Shown in pieces: positions 54,579 to 63,896 of a stretch of DNA of 64,000 nucleotides. The stretch's first letter is position 1, and every line of letters begins with the position of its first letter. Made by a program: the position numbers and the translations under genes. Source of the stretch: Bradyrhizobium sp. AUGA SZCCT0283 (GTDB lineage: Bacteria > Pseudomonadota > Alphaproteobacteria > Rhizobiales > Xanthobacteraceae); the NCBI RefSeq assembly GCF_018130385.1, contig NZ_JAFCLU010000010.1, positions 176,725 to 240,724 on the forward strand, given 5' to 3'. The notes beneath the pieces were generated by a model. The model searched no databases. It was given only the letters and a program-made list of their open reading frames with translations, and was not told where the DNA came from.

Positions 54579-55436
54579 TCACCACGTCGCCGTGCCCTTC
54601 ATGGTCGGCTGTCCCTCGGCGTTCGCGATCCACAATTCCATGCCGGTGCTGGTTTCATTGGCGTTGATTGAGAACTCGGTGCCTTCGAACAGCGGCTGCA
54701 CGCCGCGATAGCTGAACTTCTTCGGCGCCGAGTCGCCGTGAAGCTTTGCGGCGAACTCGACGATCAGCGCCGCCTGCAAGGGACCATGGAAGATCAGGCC
54801 CGGATAGCCTTCGACCTTGGTGACGTAATCGCGGTCGTAATGGATGCGGTGGCCGTTGAAGGTCAGGGCCGAATAGCGAAACAGCAGCACGGGATCGCTG
54901 ACATGGCTTTCGCGATGTTTTGCGACGGGCGGAGGCGCCTTGGGCGACGAAGAAGGGGCCGCGCCGCCCATGTCGCGGTAGACGATGTCCTGCCGTTCGC
55001 GGATCGCAACCCCGCGCGGCGTCGTGATCGTGTGTTCGACGGAGACGAAGCAGAGCACGCCGGTCGAGCCGGTCTTCATCGTCACATCTGAGATCCGCGA
55101 GGCGCGCGTCGATTCATCGCCGACGCGCAAGGGCGCGATAAATTCGATTTCGCCGCCGGCCCACATCCGGCGCGGCAGCGGCACCGGCGGCAGAAAACCG
55201 CCGCGGGTCGGGTGGCCGTCGGGGCCGAGCTGCGACATCGGAAACACCGGCTGCGCCAGGCACCAATGCGTGGTCCACGGCGCGGCGTCGCCTTTCGCGG
55301 GTTCGCCGATGTCCTGGAACAACGTCGCGCGCAGGCCCTTCACCAGTTGCGCGGTGACGACGTCGGTCGCTTCCGTGCTGCGGCCGATCCACTGGCGCAG
55401 ATGGTCGAGGTCGAGTTTTTCAACGGCTTCTGTCAT
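54579..55436 (-). CDS. MaoC/FAS1-like dehydratase (HTD2-type)
   Basis: 285 residues, ATG 55436, overlapping the CoA-transferase stop in ATGA. Two hot-dog folds in tandem: an N-terminal FAS1-like part ('WTTHWCLAQP', 'RRMWAGGEIEFIAPLRVGD') and a C-terminal MaoC-like hydratase with 'RYSALTFNGHRIHYDRDY' carrying the Asn/His pair. HTD2-like proteins hydrate mesaconyl- or crotonyl-type CoA esters. Matches the dehydrogenase and CoA-transferase in the same run. Confidence 0.87.
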   Translation of the reverse strand: MTEAVEKLDLDHLRQWIGRSTEATDVVTAQLVKGLRATLFQDIGEPAKGDAAPWTTHWCLAQPVFPMSQLGPDGHPTRGGFLPPVPLPRRMWAGGEIEFIAPLRVGDESTRASRISDVTMKTGSTGVLCFVSVEHTITTPRGVAIRERQDIVYRDMGGAAPSSSPKAPPPVAKHRESHVSDPVLLFRYSALTFNGHRIHYDRDYVTKVEGYPGLIFHGPLQAALIVEFAAKLHGDSAPKKFSYRGVQPLFEGTEFSINANETSTGMELWIANAEGQPTMKGTATW

Positions 55437-56563
55437 GACTGGCGGCTCTTGGCACGGGGAGCTTTGGGCAATTCAACATGGTCGCCGATGGCGGGCACGG
55501 CGCCATAGTGCCGCTCCTCGCCGACAAAGATCGCGGCGGGCGCGGCGTAGCTCACCTTGCCGTTCGGCGTATCGACCTCGATGCGGCGCAGATGCGGATG
55601 CACTGACAGGTCGGCCATGGTGTTCACCTCGGCAAACGCGATATCAGCGGCGTCCAGGCGCTTGAGAAGATCGACGCGATTCATGGCCGCAAAACTGTCG
55701 GCGACCGTCTTGTCGGTGAGTGAGCGGTTGCGCACGCGCTCGACCATGTTGGCGAAGCGCGGGTCGTTCGGCAGATCGGGTTGATCCAGCACCTCGGCGC
55801 AGAGCTTCTTCCACTCGCGCTCGCTCTGGATCGAGATCAGGATGCCTTTGCCGTCCTTTGAATTGAACACGCCATAGGGCGCGATCGAGGGATGGGCCAG
55901 CGCCATCCGCTTCGGCGGATTGCCGGCTTCCGAATTGATCAGCGGCACCGCCATCCAGTCGGCCATCACGTCGAACATCGAGATCCGGATGTCGGCGCCG
56001 TTGCCGGTGCGGCCGCGAGCGATCAGCGCCTCGAGAATCGACGCATGCGCGGTGGCGCCGGTCGCGATATCGACCACGGAGATGCCGACCCGCGACGGGC
56101 CCTCGGGGCCGCCGGTGATCGAGGCAAGTCCGCTTTCGGCCTGGATCAGGAGATCGTAGGCCTTGCGATCGGCATAGGGGCCTTCGTCGCCATAGCCCGA
56201 GATGGTGCAGCAGATCAGCGCCGGATAATCTTTTCGTAAGCGCTCCAGCGAAAAGCCGAGCTTGTCCATCGAACCGGGCTTGAGGTTCTGCAGCAGCACG
56301 TCGGCGCTCGCGATCAGCTCTTCGAGCGCGGCGCGGCCTTCCTTGGTGGCGAGATCGATCACCACCGAATTCTTGCCGCGGTTGAGCCAGACGAAATAGC
56401 TGCTCTGGCCTTTAGCCGCGGCGTCATAGCCGCGCGCGAAATCGCCCTCGGGGCGTTCGACCTTGACGACATGCGCGCCGGCATCGGCAAGCCTGGAGCT
56501 GCAAAATGGTGCTGCGACCGCCTGTTCGACGGAGACGACGATCAATCCCTCTAACGGCAACAT
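55433..56563 (-). CDS. CaiB/BaiF (class III) CoA-transferase
   Basis: 376 residues from ATG 56563; the frame upstream to 56794 lies inside the next gene. Family motifs 'GLIVVSVEQAVAAPFCSSRLADAGAHVVKVERPEGD' (read in part), 'NRGKNSVVIDLATKEG', 'CCTISGYGDEGPY' and 'AYDLLIQAESGL' (catalytic Asp). ATGA overlap with the dehydratase gene and an 8-nt gap to the acyl-CoA dehydrogenase. Likely activates the pathway's acid substrate by CoA transfer. Confidence 0.9.
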   Translation of the reverse strand: MLPLEGLIVVSVEQAVAAPFCSSRLADAGAHVVKVERPEGDFARGYDAAAKGQSSYFVWLNRGKNSVVIDLATKEGRAALEELIASADVLLQNLKPGSMDKLGFSLERLRKDYPALICCTISGYGDEGPYADRKAYDLLIQAESGLASITGGPEGPSRVGISVVDIATGATAHASILEALIARGRTGNGADIRISMFDVMADWMAVPLINSEAGNPPKRMALAHPSIAPYGVFNSKDGKGILISIQSEREWKKLCAEVLDQPDLPNDPRFANMVERVRNRSLTDKTVADSFAAMNRVDLLKRLDAADIAFAEVNTMADLSVHPHLRRIEVDTPNGKVSYAAPAAIFVGEERHYGAVPAIGDHVELPKAPRAKSRQS

Positions 56564-56571
56564 CGTTTTTC

Positions 56572-57738
56572 TCAGTAGGAGCGGGGCAGGCCGAGCACAT
56601 GCTCGGCGACGTAGGACAGGATCAGATTGGTCGAGATCGGCGCAACTTGATACAGCCGCGTTTCGCGGAACTTGCGCTCGACGTCGTATTCTTCCGCAAA
56701 GCCGAAGCCGCCATGGGTCTGCACGCAGGCATTGGCCGCCTCCCAGGAGGCGTCCGCCGCCAGCATCTTGGCCATGTTGGCTTCCGCGCCGCAATCGAGC
56801 CCCGCCTCATATTTGCGCGTGGCTTCCTTCACCATCAACTCGGCCGCGCGCATCGCGGCGTAGGCCTTCGCGATCGGGAACTGGATGCCTTGATTCATGC
56901 CGATCGGCCGGCCGAACACGGCGCGCTCCTTGGCGTAGGCGGTTGCTTTGGCGATGAACCATTTGGCGTCGCCGATGCATTCGGCCGCGATCAAAATGCG
57001 CTCGGCGTTCATGCCTGACAGAATGTAGCGGAACCCCTTGCCTTCGTTGCCGATCAGGTTTTCGGCGGGCACCCGCATGTCGGTGAAGAACACTTCGGTG
57101 GTCGCGTGGTTCATCATGGTGCGGATCGGACGGATTTCGAGGCCGTTGCCCTTCGCCTCGCGCATGTCGACGATGAACACCGACAGCCCATCGGTGCGCT
57201 TCTTGGCCTGCTCTTTCGGCGTGGTGCGCGCGAGCAGGATCATCAGGTCGGAATGTTCGGCGCGGCTGGTCCAGATCTTCTGGCCGTTGACGATGTAGTG
57301 GTCGCCGTCACGCTTGGCGACGGTCTTCAGCGAGGAGGTGTCGGTGCCGCTGGTCGGCTCGGTGACACCGAAGGCCTGCAGCCGCAATTTGCCGCTGGCG
57401 ATCCCGGGCAGGTATTTCGCCTTCTGGGCGTCGTTGCCGTGCCGCAGCACGGTGCCCATCGTGTACATCTGGGCGTGGCAGCCGCCGCCATTGCATCCCG
57501 CCCGCTGGATCTCTTCCAGGATCGCGGCCGCCGCGGACAGCTTCAGCCCGGAGCCGCCATACTCCTCGGGGATCAGCACCGAGAGGTAGCCGGCCTCCGT
57601 CAGCGCGTCGACGAACTCCTTCGGGTACGCCATCTGGCGGTCGAGCTTGCGCCAGTATTCGCCGGGGAACTGGGCGCAGAGTTTTGCGACGGCGTCGCGG
57701 ATGTCGTGGAATTCGTCTTGTTGTTCTTGTGCGGTCAT
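56572..57738 (-). CDS. Acyl-CoA dehydrogenase
   Basis: 388 residues, ATG 57738. Motifs 'AFGVTEPTSGTDTSSLKTVAKRDGDHYIVNGQKIWTSRAEH' (read in part) and C-terminal 'KMLAADASWEAANACVQTHGGFGFAEEYDVERKFRE' (read in part) are canonical, with FAD-binding 'QTHGGFGF'. First gene of a run with the CoA-transferase and dehydratase. Divergent LysR gene upstream. Confidence 0.92.
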   Translation of the reverse strand: MTAQEQQDEFHDIRDAVAKLCAQFPGEYWRKLDRQMAYPKEFVDALTEAGYLSVLIPEEYGGSGLKLSAAAAILEEIQRAGCNGGGCHAQMYTMGTVLRHGNDAQKAKYLPGIASGKLRLQAFGVTEPTSGTDTSSLKTVAKRDGDHYIVNGQKIWTSRAEHSDLMILLARTTPKEQAKKRTDGLSVFIVDMREAKGNGLEIRPIRTMMNHATTEVFFTDMRVPAENLIGNEGKGFRYILSGMNAERILIAAECIGDAKWFIAKATAYAKERAVFGRPIGMNQGIQFPIAKAYAAMRAAELMVKEATRKYEAGLDCGAEANMAKMLAADASWEAANACVQTHGGFGFAEEYDVERKFRETRLYQVAPISTNLILSYVAEHVLGLPRSY

Positions 57739-57814
57739 TGGTTTTTCTGGCGATGGATGGTGGGGGATGTCAATTGCCTGACGGTGGTCGGTTGTGAAAC
57801 CACCGCCGGTCTCC

Positions 57815-57838
57815 TATGCTGAATTGTTATAGCGTATG
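57815..57838. promoter_or_regulatory. Candidate LysR operator in the divergent promoter
   Basis: TATGCT-GAATTGTTAT-AGCGTATG is a T/A-rich imperfect palindrome (ATGCT versus AGCGT) in the 126-bp spacer between the acyl-CoA dehydrogenase and LysR genes. It contains a T-N11-A pattern. Inference by position. Confidence 0.4.
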
Positions 57839-57864
57839 AACCTGCCTTCGAAGATTGGCAAGCG

Positions 57865-58788
57865 ATGGATATCAGGCAGCTCAGGACCTTCAGTTGCGTG
57901 GCGGAGCTCGGCAGCCTCAGCAAAGCCTCCGACACGCTGCGGGTGGCGCAGCCGGCGCTCAGCCGCCAGATCAAGCTGCTCGAGCATGAATTGCGCGCCG
58001 ATCTGTTTACCCGGAACGGCCGCGGCATGGTGCTGACCGACGCCGGCCGCCTGCTGCTGGCGCGCACGGCGGGCATCGTCCGCCAGATCGACCAGGTGCG
58101 CGACGAGATCCAGTCCGCCGGCGGCCCGCCGTCGGGCCGTGTGGTGCTCGGGCTGGTGCCGACCGTGAGCTGCGTGATTTCGGCGCGGCTCGCCCGGCGC
58201 ACCGTCGACACATATCCGGGCATTTCGCTCTGCATCGTCGAGAGCTACAGCGGCCATTTGATGGAATGGCTGCACCGCGGCGAGATGGATCTGGCGCTGA
58301 TCTACGGGCCGTCGAGCGACCTGCATCTGACCGTGCAGAGCCTCGGCCGCGATCCCATCGTCGCCGTGGGGCCGCGCGGCAGCGGGCTGTCGCAAAGGAA
58401 GCAAGTCGATATCGGCTGGCTGCTGCGGCAGCGGCTGGTGTTGCCCAGTCATTCGCACGGGCTCCGGGCGCTGATCGAGCAGGCGGCGGCGAAGAAGAAA
58501 ATCAAGCTCGACATCAAGCTGGAAGCGGACTCGTTTCGGGTGCTAACCAGCCTGGTCGAGGAAGGGTTGGGGTACACGCTGTTGCCGCCTTCCTCGGTGC
58601 GCCATGAAGTAGCCTCCGGCCGGCTGGAAACGGCCGCGATATCAAAACCGTCGCCGATGCGCGAACTGACCCTTGCGTCTCCCATCGACCATCCCGGCTC
58701 GACTGCCATCACGCTTGTGAGCGAGCTTCTACGCAGCGAACTTGTCGCCTGCCGCGAAGAGGGCCTCTGGGACATCAAGCTCGCCTGA
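57865..58788 (+). CDS. LysR-family transcriptional regulator
   Basis: 307 residues, ATG 57865. N-terminal winged HTH ('DIRQLRTFSCVAELGSLSKASDTLRVAQPALSRQIKLLE', read in part) and periplasmic-binding-like C-terminal domain with 'LVPTVSCVISARL' and 'LVEEGLGYTLLP'. Divergent from the acyl-CoA dehydrogenase/CoA-transferase/dehydratase run, so it most likely controls that pathway in response to a CoA or acid intermediate. It resembles the nitrogen/sulfur-assimilation (Cbl/Nac) group in C-terminal features but its ligand is unknown. Confidence 0.9.
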   Translation: MDIRQLRTFSCVAELGSLSKASDTLRVAQPALSRQIKLLEHELRADLFTRNGRGMVLTDAGRLLLARTAGIVRQIDQVRDEIQSAGGPPSGRVVLGLVPTVSCVISARLARRTVDTYPGISLCIVESYSGHLMEWLHRGEMDLALIYGPSSDLHLTVQSLGRDPIVAVGPRGSGLSQRKQVDIGWLLRQRLVLPSHSHGLRALIEQAAAKKKIKLDIKLEADSFRVLTSLVEEGLGYTLLPPSSVRHEVASGRLETAAISKPSPMRELTLASPIDHPGSTAITLVSELLRSELVACREEGLWDIKLA

Positions 58789-58955
58789 GCCGATGTGAGG
58801 GCCGGAGATTGGCTTAGAACAAATGCGGCCAGCCCGGCATTCTCATCTGGCTACAGCTGTCATGCCGCAATTGTATAGGGCGGCGCAGGCTTGCTGAAAC
58901 GATTGCTGTTAGCTCAGTGGAAGCGAAGACATCGAGGTATTTTCGGAAAAACGCC

Positions 58956-59684
58956 CTAGCTGATGTTCGCGGCTACCGATGACCGTGCCTTGTCGACGCC
59001 GCCGACGATCGCGAGCTTCATCGCCCACGCCACACGATGCGTGACCCAGTCGCTGTCGTGCAGCCTGTGCTCATCGGTCGGGTCGACCATCCGGTCGAAC
59101 GAGACCTGCTCAACCTGATACAAGCCCTTCATGAATGCGAAGCGGCGGAACACATTGACGCCGGCGTCCCGCGCCAGTTCGCTGACCGCCTCGACCATCG
59201 CGATCGCTTTGTCCTTCTTGGCCGGCGTCAGCACCGCCGGCACGTATTGGAGGTCCATCACGATGACGTCGGCCTGCGTTTCGTCGTGCAGCCTGACCAG
59301 ACCATCGCGGATGGCCCCGGTGGTTTCGTTGAAGGAGGGAGGATGCTGGTCCGGGCTTTGCCAGACCGCATTCGTTCCGACCTGCCAGATCACCAGATCG
59401 GGCTTCTCGGCGATGACGTCGGTATCGAACCGTTGAAGCTCGATCGGCGCTTCCTGGCCGCCGATTCCCTTGTTGACCATGGCGATGTTAGCCTTCGGAT
59501 AGTCGTTCTGGAGGAACGACAGCAGCCGCCCCGGATAGGCCGCGATATCGCCTCTACCCGCCGTCGTCGACGAGCCGATCGCGACGATCTTGGCCTGCCC
59601 TCTGGCGAGGCCCTGCGCAAAGTGGGTCACGCCGTGCTCGAATGGAATCGGCTCGACGGGGATCTGTGAGGGATCGTTGTCCAT
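58956..59684 (-). CDS. SGNH/GDSL-family hydrolase
   Basis: 242 residues, ATG 59684. Block I is 'VAIGSSTTAGRGD' (nucleophile Ser), block II 'NKGIGGQEAPIEL' and block III 'VIWQVGTNAVW'; the C-terminal 'DEHRLHDSDWVTH' supplies the Asp/His. No signal peptide is visible. An esterase or lipase-like enzyme; substrate unknown. Monocistronic. Confidence 0.82.
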   Translation of the reverse strand: MDNDPSQIPVEPIPFEHGVTHFAQGLARGQAKIVAIGSSTTAGRGDIAAYPGRLLSFLQNDYPKANIAMVNKGIGGQEAPIELQRFDTDVIAEKPDLVIWQVGTNAVWQSPDQHPPSFNETTGAIRDGLVRLHDETQADVIVMDLQYVPAVLTPAKKDKAIAMVEAVSELARDAGVNVFRRFAFMKGLYQVEQVSFDRMVDPTDEHRLHDSDWVTHRVAWAMKLAIVGGVDKARSSVAANIS

Positions 59685-59923
59685 AAGTCACCAGTGTGAT
59701 GCAGCCGAGACAACGTGGAGTGGAAAAAGAATAACGCGCCGCGGCGAGATCGCCTAGCCCGCGGGCGCGGATCACCCGCGCCGCTGCGATGAGACCTTGC
59801 TACGGTTTGTCTTTGCCAAGTCCAAGCCTCACGAGTCAGAAATTGACCCCAAAGGGAACATTGCACTTTGCTGAACTGTGGCGTTAGGCTTGGCGACGGG
59901 TGTCTGAGTGAGGTCGCGCGCGT

Positions 59924-61015
59924 ATGGACGGGGAAATAGTCGGCGACTTCCTGGCGGGCGGCGGCGAGATGGGCGCCTTGACGAGGGGATTCGACTGGTC
60001 AAAAACGCCGCTCGGCTCTCCGGAAACATGGCCGCAAAGCCTTCGGGTCACGGTGCGGCTCGTTCTCACCTCGCGTCACCCGATGTTCATCTGGTGGGGA
60101 CCGGAACTCATCCAGTTCTATAACGATGCATACCGCGAGACGATGGGCCCCGAAAGGCGTCCAAGCGCTCTGGGAGCGAGGGGCCGCGATTGTTGGGATG
60201 AGATATGGGACATCATCGGCCCCCAGATCGCGTACGTCATGGCAGGCAACGGGGCGACCTGGCATGAGGACCAACTGGTACCGGTAACGCGTCACGGCCG
60301 TCGCGAGGATGTGTGGTGGACCTATAGCTTTGGTCCGATCGATTTCGAAGGCAAAGTGGGCGGCGTGCTTGTCGTCTGCAAAGATGTCACGTCCGAGCAC
60401 ATGGCAAGGGAAGCGCTGAACCTCATCAATGAAGAGCTGAAGCATCGCGTCAAGAACACCCTTACCGTGCTTGGTGCCGTGGCCACTCAGACATTTCGCG
60501 ACGAAGCGAGCAAAGCCGATCTCGAAAAATATCAGGGACGACTGGCTGCGTTCGCGCGAGCGCACGACCTGCTTACCGCCGCAAATTGGGCTGCAGCGCC
60601 CCTGCAGGATGTGATCAGCACCGCCCTGATTCCTTATAAAACGGATGAAGGCCGGTTTAAGGTTTCGGGTCCGCCACTTATTGTCAAATCCCGACAGGCC
60701 CTCGCTCTGTCCCTGGCCATCCACGAACTTGCCACCAACGCCTTGAAGTATGGCGCTTTGACTGTGGCGAGCGGCCACGTGTCGATTGCATGGAGATCCG
60801 AAGATCAGGAGGGTGAGCCAAAATTCGTTTTCGTCTGGCGGGAATTCGGTGGCCCGCCTGCGTCGGAGCCCGCTGGTGTGGGCTTTGGCTCGCGCCTGAT
60901 TTCCCGGGTGCTGCAGGACGATTTCGGAGGCTCCGTGGAAGTGTCGTATGAATCAAGCGGACTTATTTGCCGCCTGACGGCCCCCCTCGAAAATCTGGCG
61001 ATTTCCCCCGAATAG
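59924..61015 (+). CDS. PAS-domain HWE-family sensor histidine kinase
   Basis: 363 residues, ATG 59924 with GAGG upstream. PAS-like N-terminal domain (about 25-160) with 'MFIWWGPELIQFYNDAYRE', then the HWE kinase domain: phosphoacceptor H174 in 'EELKHRVKNTLTVLGA', N-box 'IHELATNALKYGAL' and the 'FVWREFGGP' W-x-E. No transmembrane segment, so cytosolic. HWE kinases in alphaproteobacteria often feed the PhyR-EcfG general stress pathway. No response regulator is next to it. Confidence 0.92.
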   Translation: MDGEIVGDFLAGGGEMGALTRGFDWSKTPLGSPETWPQSLRVTVRLVLTSRHPMFIWWGPELIQFYNDAYRETMGPERRPSALGARGRDCWDEIWDIIGPQIAYVMAGNGATWHEDQLVPVTRHGRREDVWWTYSFGPIDFEGKVGGVLVVCKDVTSEHMAREALNLINEELKHRVKNTLTVLGAVATQTFRDEASKADLEKYQGRLAAFARAHDLLTAANWAAAPLQDVISTALIPYKTDEGRFKVSGPPLIVKSRQALALSLAIHELATNALKYGALTVASGHVSIAWRSEDQEGEPKFVFVWREFGGPPASEPAGVGFGSRLISRVLQDDFGGSVEVSYESSGLICRLTAPLENLAISPE

Positions 61016-61089
61016 CGTGCAACAGCTCTTTTGCCGGAGCAGACGTCCGCCGACCATTCAGGATTGATGGCCGCGGGGTGAGCGCGCGC

Positions 61090-62364
61090 TCACCCGGGAA
61101 TGCGGACCGGGAGCTGCTCGATGCCGCGCACGAAGGGGGAATAGACCCGCTTCGGTTCGCCGACCACCTCGATGCGGTCGAAGCGTTTCAGCATTTCCTG
61201 CCAAACGATCTTGAGCTGCAGCTCGGCGAGCCGCATGCCGACGCAGCGGTGGATGCCGAAGCCGAACGACAGATGGGTACGCGGGCGTGCGCGGTCGATG
61301 ATGAACTCGTCGGGACGCTCGATGCCTTCCTCGTCGCGGTTGCCCGAGACGTACCACATCACGACGCGGTCACCCTTCCTGATCTTCTTGCCGCGGATCT
61401 CGGTGTCGACGAGAGCGGTGCGGCGCATATGGGCGAGCGGCGTCTGCCAGCGGATCACTTCCGGCACCATGGAATCGATCAGCGCGGGATTGTCGCGCAG
61501 CTTCTGGTACTGGTCCGGGTGCTCGTTCAGCGCCAGCACCGAGCCGCTCATGGTGTTGCGGGTGGTGTCGTTGCCGCCGACGATCAGCAGGATGATGTTG
61601 CCCATCAGATTGTCGGGGTCCATGTGCCGGGTCGCGTCGCTATGCGCCATCATCGACAACAGGTCGTTGCGCGGCGGTGCGTTGACGCGCTCGTTCCAGA
61701 GTTTGGAGAAATAGGCGTAGCACTCATCCATCTCCTGGCGCCGCTGCTCCGGCGATTCCACGACGCCGCTCTTGGGCAGTGCGGTCGAGACGTCGGACCA
61801 GCGCGTCAGCTTGCGCCGCTCCTCCCAGGGGAAATCGAACAACGTCGCCAGCATCTGCGTGGTCAGTTCGATCGAGACGCGCTCGACGAAGTTGAAGGTC
61901 TCGTTGCGCGGCAGATTGTCCAGCACCTTTTGCGAGCGCTCGCGGATCAGCTTTGCCAGCTCGTCCAGATGCGTCGGCGTGAACATCGGCGACACCGTCT
62001 TGCGCTGCGCCGAGTGCCGCGGCTGATCCATCGCGATGAAGCTCGGATAGTCGTAGCCGGGCGGCACGTCACGGATCGAGATGCCGCCGAGTGTCGAGTC
62101 GGACGAGAAGATGCCGTGGTTGGTATCGACATGCATGATGTCGTTGTATTTGGTCACCGACCAATAGGGCTCGATCGGCGCGTTGGTGCAGTAATGCACC
62201 GGCTCTTCCTTGCGCAGCCGCTCGAACCACGGCCACAGCGTGTCGTTCTGGAACAGCTTTGGCGCACCGGGATGAAAATCCCTGAGCGGCGTCGAATAGG
62301 CCTCCTCGCGCGCGGCGCGCAGGAGTTCTTTCTTGTCGGCTCTGATGCCGGTCTGGACGTTCAT
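61090..62364 (-). CDS. Cytochrome P450 (CYP153-like), downstream copy
   Basis: 424 residues, ATG 62364. I-helix 'LLIVGGNDTTRNT', K-helix ExxR in 'PEVIRWQTPLAH', haem loop 'FGFGIHRCVGMRLAE' with the thiolate Cys374, and C-terminal 'RFDRIEVVGEPKRVYSPFVRG'. The haem loop and C-terminus resemble CYP153-type medium-chain alkane/terpene hydroxylases, but exact subfamily needs comparison. Follows its paralogue by 38 nt, so one transcript. Confidence 0.88.
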   Translation of the reverse strand: MNVQTGIRADKKELLRAAREEAYSTPLRDFHPGAPKLFQNDTLWPWFERLRKEEPVHYCTNAPIEPYWSVTKYNDIMHVDTNHGIFSSDSTLGGISIRDVPPGYDYPSFIAMDQPRHSAQRKTVSPMFTPTHLDELAKLIRERSQKVLDNLPRNETFNFVERVSIELTTQMLATLFDFPWEERRKLTRWSDVSTALPKSGVVESPEQRRQEMDECYAYFSKLWNERVNAPPRNDLLSMMAHSDATRHMDPDNLMGNIILLIVGGNDTTRNTMSGSVLALNEHPDQYQKLRDNPALIDSMVPEVIRWQTPLAHMRRTALVDTEIRGKKIRKGDRVVMWYVSGNRDEEGIERPDEFIIDRARPRTHLSFGFGIHRCVGMRLAELQLKIVWQEMLKRFDRIEVVGEPKRVYSPFVRGIEQLPVRIPG

Positions 62365-62402
62365 TTTGATTATCCCAGGTGATAGGGCGCAAATGCCAGG
62401 AT

Positions 62403-63674
62403 TTAGCCGGCGATCCGGACCGGCAGGGTCTCGTAGCCTTTGACAAAACTCGAATACACCCGCTTGGGTTCGGCGACCATCTCAATATTCTCGAAACGCT
62501 TGAGAATTTCTTCCCAGATAATCTTGAGTTGCAGCTCGGCGAGCCGGATTCCGACGCAGCGGTGGATGCCGAAGCCGAAGGAAACGTGGGTGCGCGGCCG
62601 GGCGCGGTCGATGATGAATTCGTAGGGACGGTCGATCACGTCCTCGTCGCGGTTGCCCGAGACGTACCACATCACGACCTTGTCGCCCTTCTTGATCTGC
62701 TTGCCGCGGAACTCGATGTCTTCGAGCGCGGTGCGGCGCATATGCGCCAGCGGCGTCTGCCAGCGGATCACCTCGGGGACGAAACTGTCGATCAGCTCCG
62801 GATTGTCGCGCAGCTTGCGGTACTGGTCCGGATTCTTGTTCAGCGCGTAGACGCTGCCAGACAGCGTGTTGCGGGTGGTGTCGTTGCCGCCCACGATCAA
62901 CAGGATCAGATTGCCGAGAAAATTCTTCGGGTCCATGTCGCGGGTGGCGTCGCTGTGCGCCATCATCGACAAGAGGTCGCTCTTCGGCGGCTGGTTGATG
63001 CGCTCCTTCCAGAGGCGAGCGAAATAGGTCGCACATTCCATCAGCTCCGCCTGCCGCTCCTCCTCGGTGGCGACGAGGCCGCCGGGGCCGGGAAGTGTGG
63101 TCGCGACGTCGGACCAGCGCGTCAGCTTGCGGCGGTCCTCCCAGGGGAAGTCGAACAGCACGGCGAGCATCTGCGTGGTGAGCTCGATCGAGACCTGGTC
63201 GACCCAGTCGAACACGTCGTTTTTCGGAAGGTTGTCGAGGCATTCGGCCGAACGCTTGCGAATGTTGATCGCGAGCTGGTCCAGATGCGTCGGCGTGAAC
63301 ATCGGCGCCACCGTCTTGCGCTGCGCGGAGTGGCGCGGCTGGTCCATGGCGATGAAGCTTTCACGGCGCAGGTCCGGCGCGACGTCGCGGATGGTGATGC
63401 CGCCAAGCGAAGCCGCCGACGAGAACACCGCATGATTGGTCTCGATGTCCATGATGTCGTTGTATTTGGTTACCGACCAATACGGCCCGAACATGCTGTC
63501 CTTGCAGTAATGCACCGGCTCTTCCCGGCGCAGCCGATCGAAATACGGCCAGAATGAATCGGTCTTGAATAGTTCGGGATGGCTGACGTCGAAATCACCG
63601 AGCGGAATCGACTGAGCCCTGTCGCGCGCGGCGCGCAGATGGGAATCTTCGGCGAGATCGATGGTTCCGTGCAT
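62403..63674 (-). CDS. Cytochrome P450 (CYP153-like), upstream copy
   Basis: 423 residues from ATG 63674, with AGGGAG six bases upstream; the in-frame ATG at 63680 sits on the ribosome site. Same motifs as its paralogue: 'LLIVGGNDTTRNTLSG', 'PEVIRWQTPLAHM', 'FGFGIHRCVGIRLAE' (thiolate Cys373). The two proteins are closely similar along their whole length, including the 'SVTKYNDIM' region, so a local duplication. No ferredoxin or reductase gene is adjacent; redox partners must be elsewhere. Confidence 0.88.
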   Translation of the reverse strand: MHGTIDLAEDSHLRAARDRAQSIPLGDFDVSHPELFKTDSFWPYFDRLRREEPVHYCKDSMFGPYWSVTKYNDIMDIETNHAVFSSAASLGGITIRDVAPDLRRESFIAMDQPRHSAQRKTVAPMFTPTHLDQLAINIRKRSAECLDNLPKNDVFDWVDQVSIELTTQMLAVLFDFPWEDRRKLTRWSDVATTLPGPGGLVATEEERQAELMECATYFARLWKERINQPPKSDLLSMMAHSDATRDMDPKNFLGNLILLIVGGNDTTRNTLSGSVYALNKNPDQYRKLRDNPELIDSFVPEVIRWQTPLAHMRRTALEDIEFRGKQIKKGDKVVMWYVSGNRDEDVIDRPYEFIIDRARPRTHVSFGFGIHRCVGIRLAELQLKIIWEEILKRFENIEMVAEPKRVYSSFVKGYETLPVRIAG

Positions 63675-63896
63675 GGGCATCTCCCTGACTGTTCCCCCGC
63701 CGAAGCATGCCGGAGGGGCGATGTTTTACCCTATTACATCCCGAGCCGTGCGCCGGCGCAAGGACGAGTTGGGTGCATTTGGCCACATCGGCACCGGTCC
63801 CCGGCCTTGGGCGGCCCGGCGCATTCGCCTCGTGACAAGCGTATCCTCAAAGAATAAGGCTGTTTGAAACAACGTTTAATTCGCCGGGAGGCGGCC
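63675..63896. other. Divergent spacer between P450 and acyl-CoA dehydrogenase genes
   Basis: 222 bp with no gene. It must hold the divergent promoters. No clear operator palindrome is seen by eye. Confidence 0.4.

Noticed and set aside
59850..59890. Possible EcfG promoter for the HWE kinase gene
   Set aside because: GGAAC and CGTT are present but separated by 22 bases, outside the 16-17 range.
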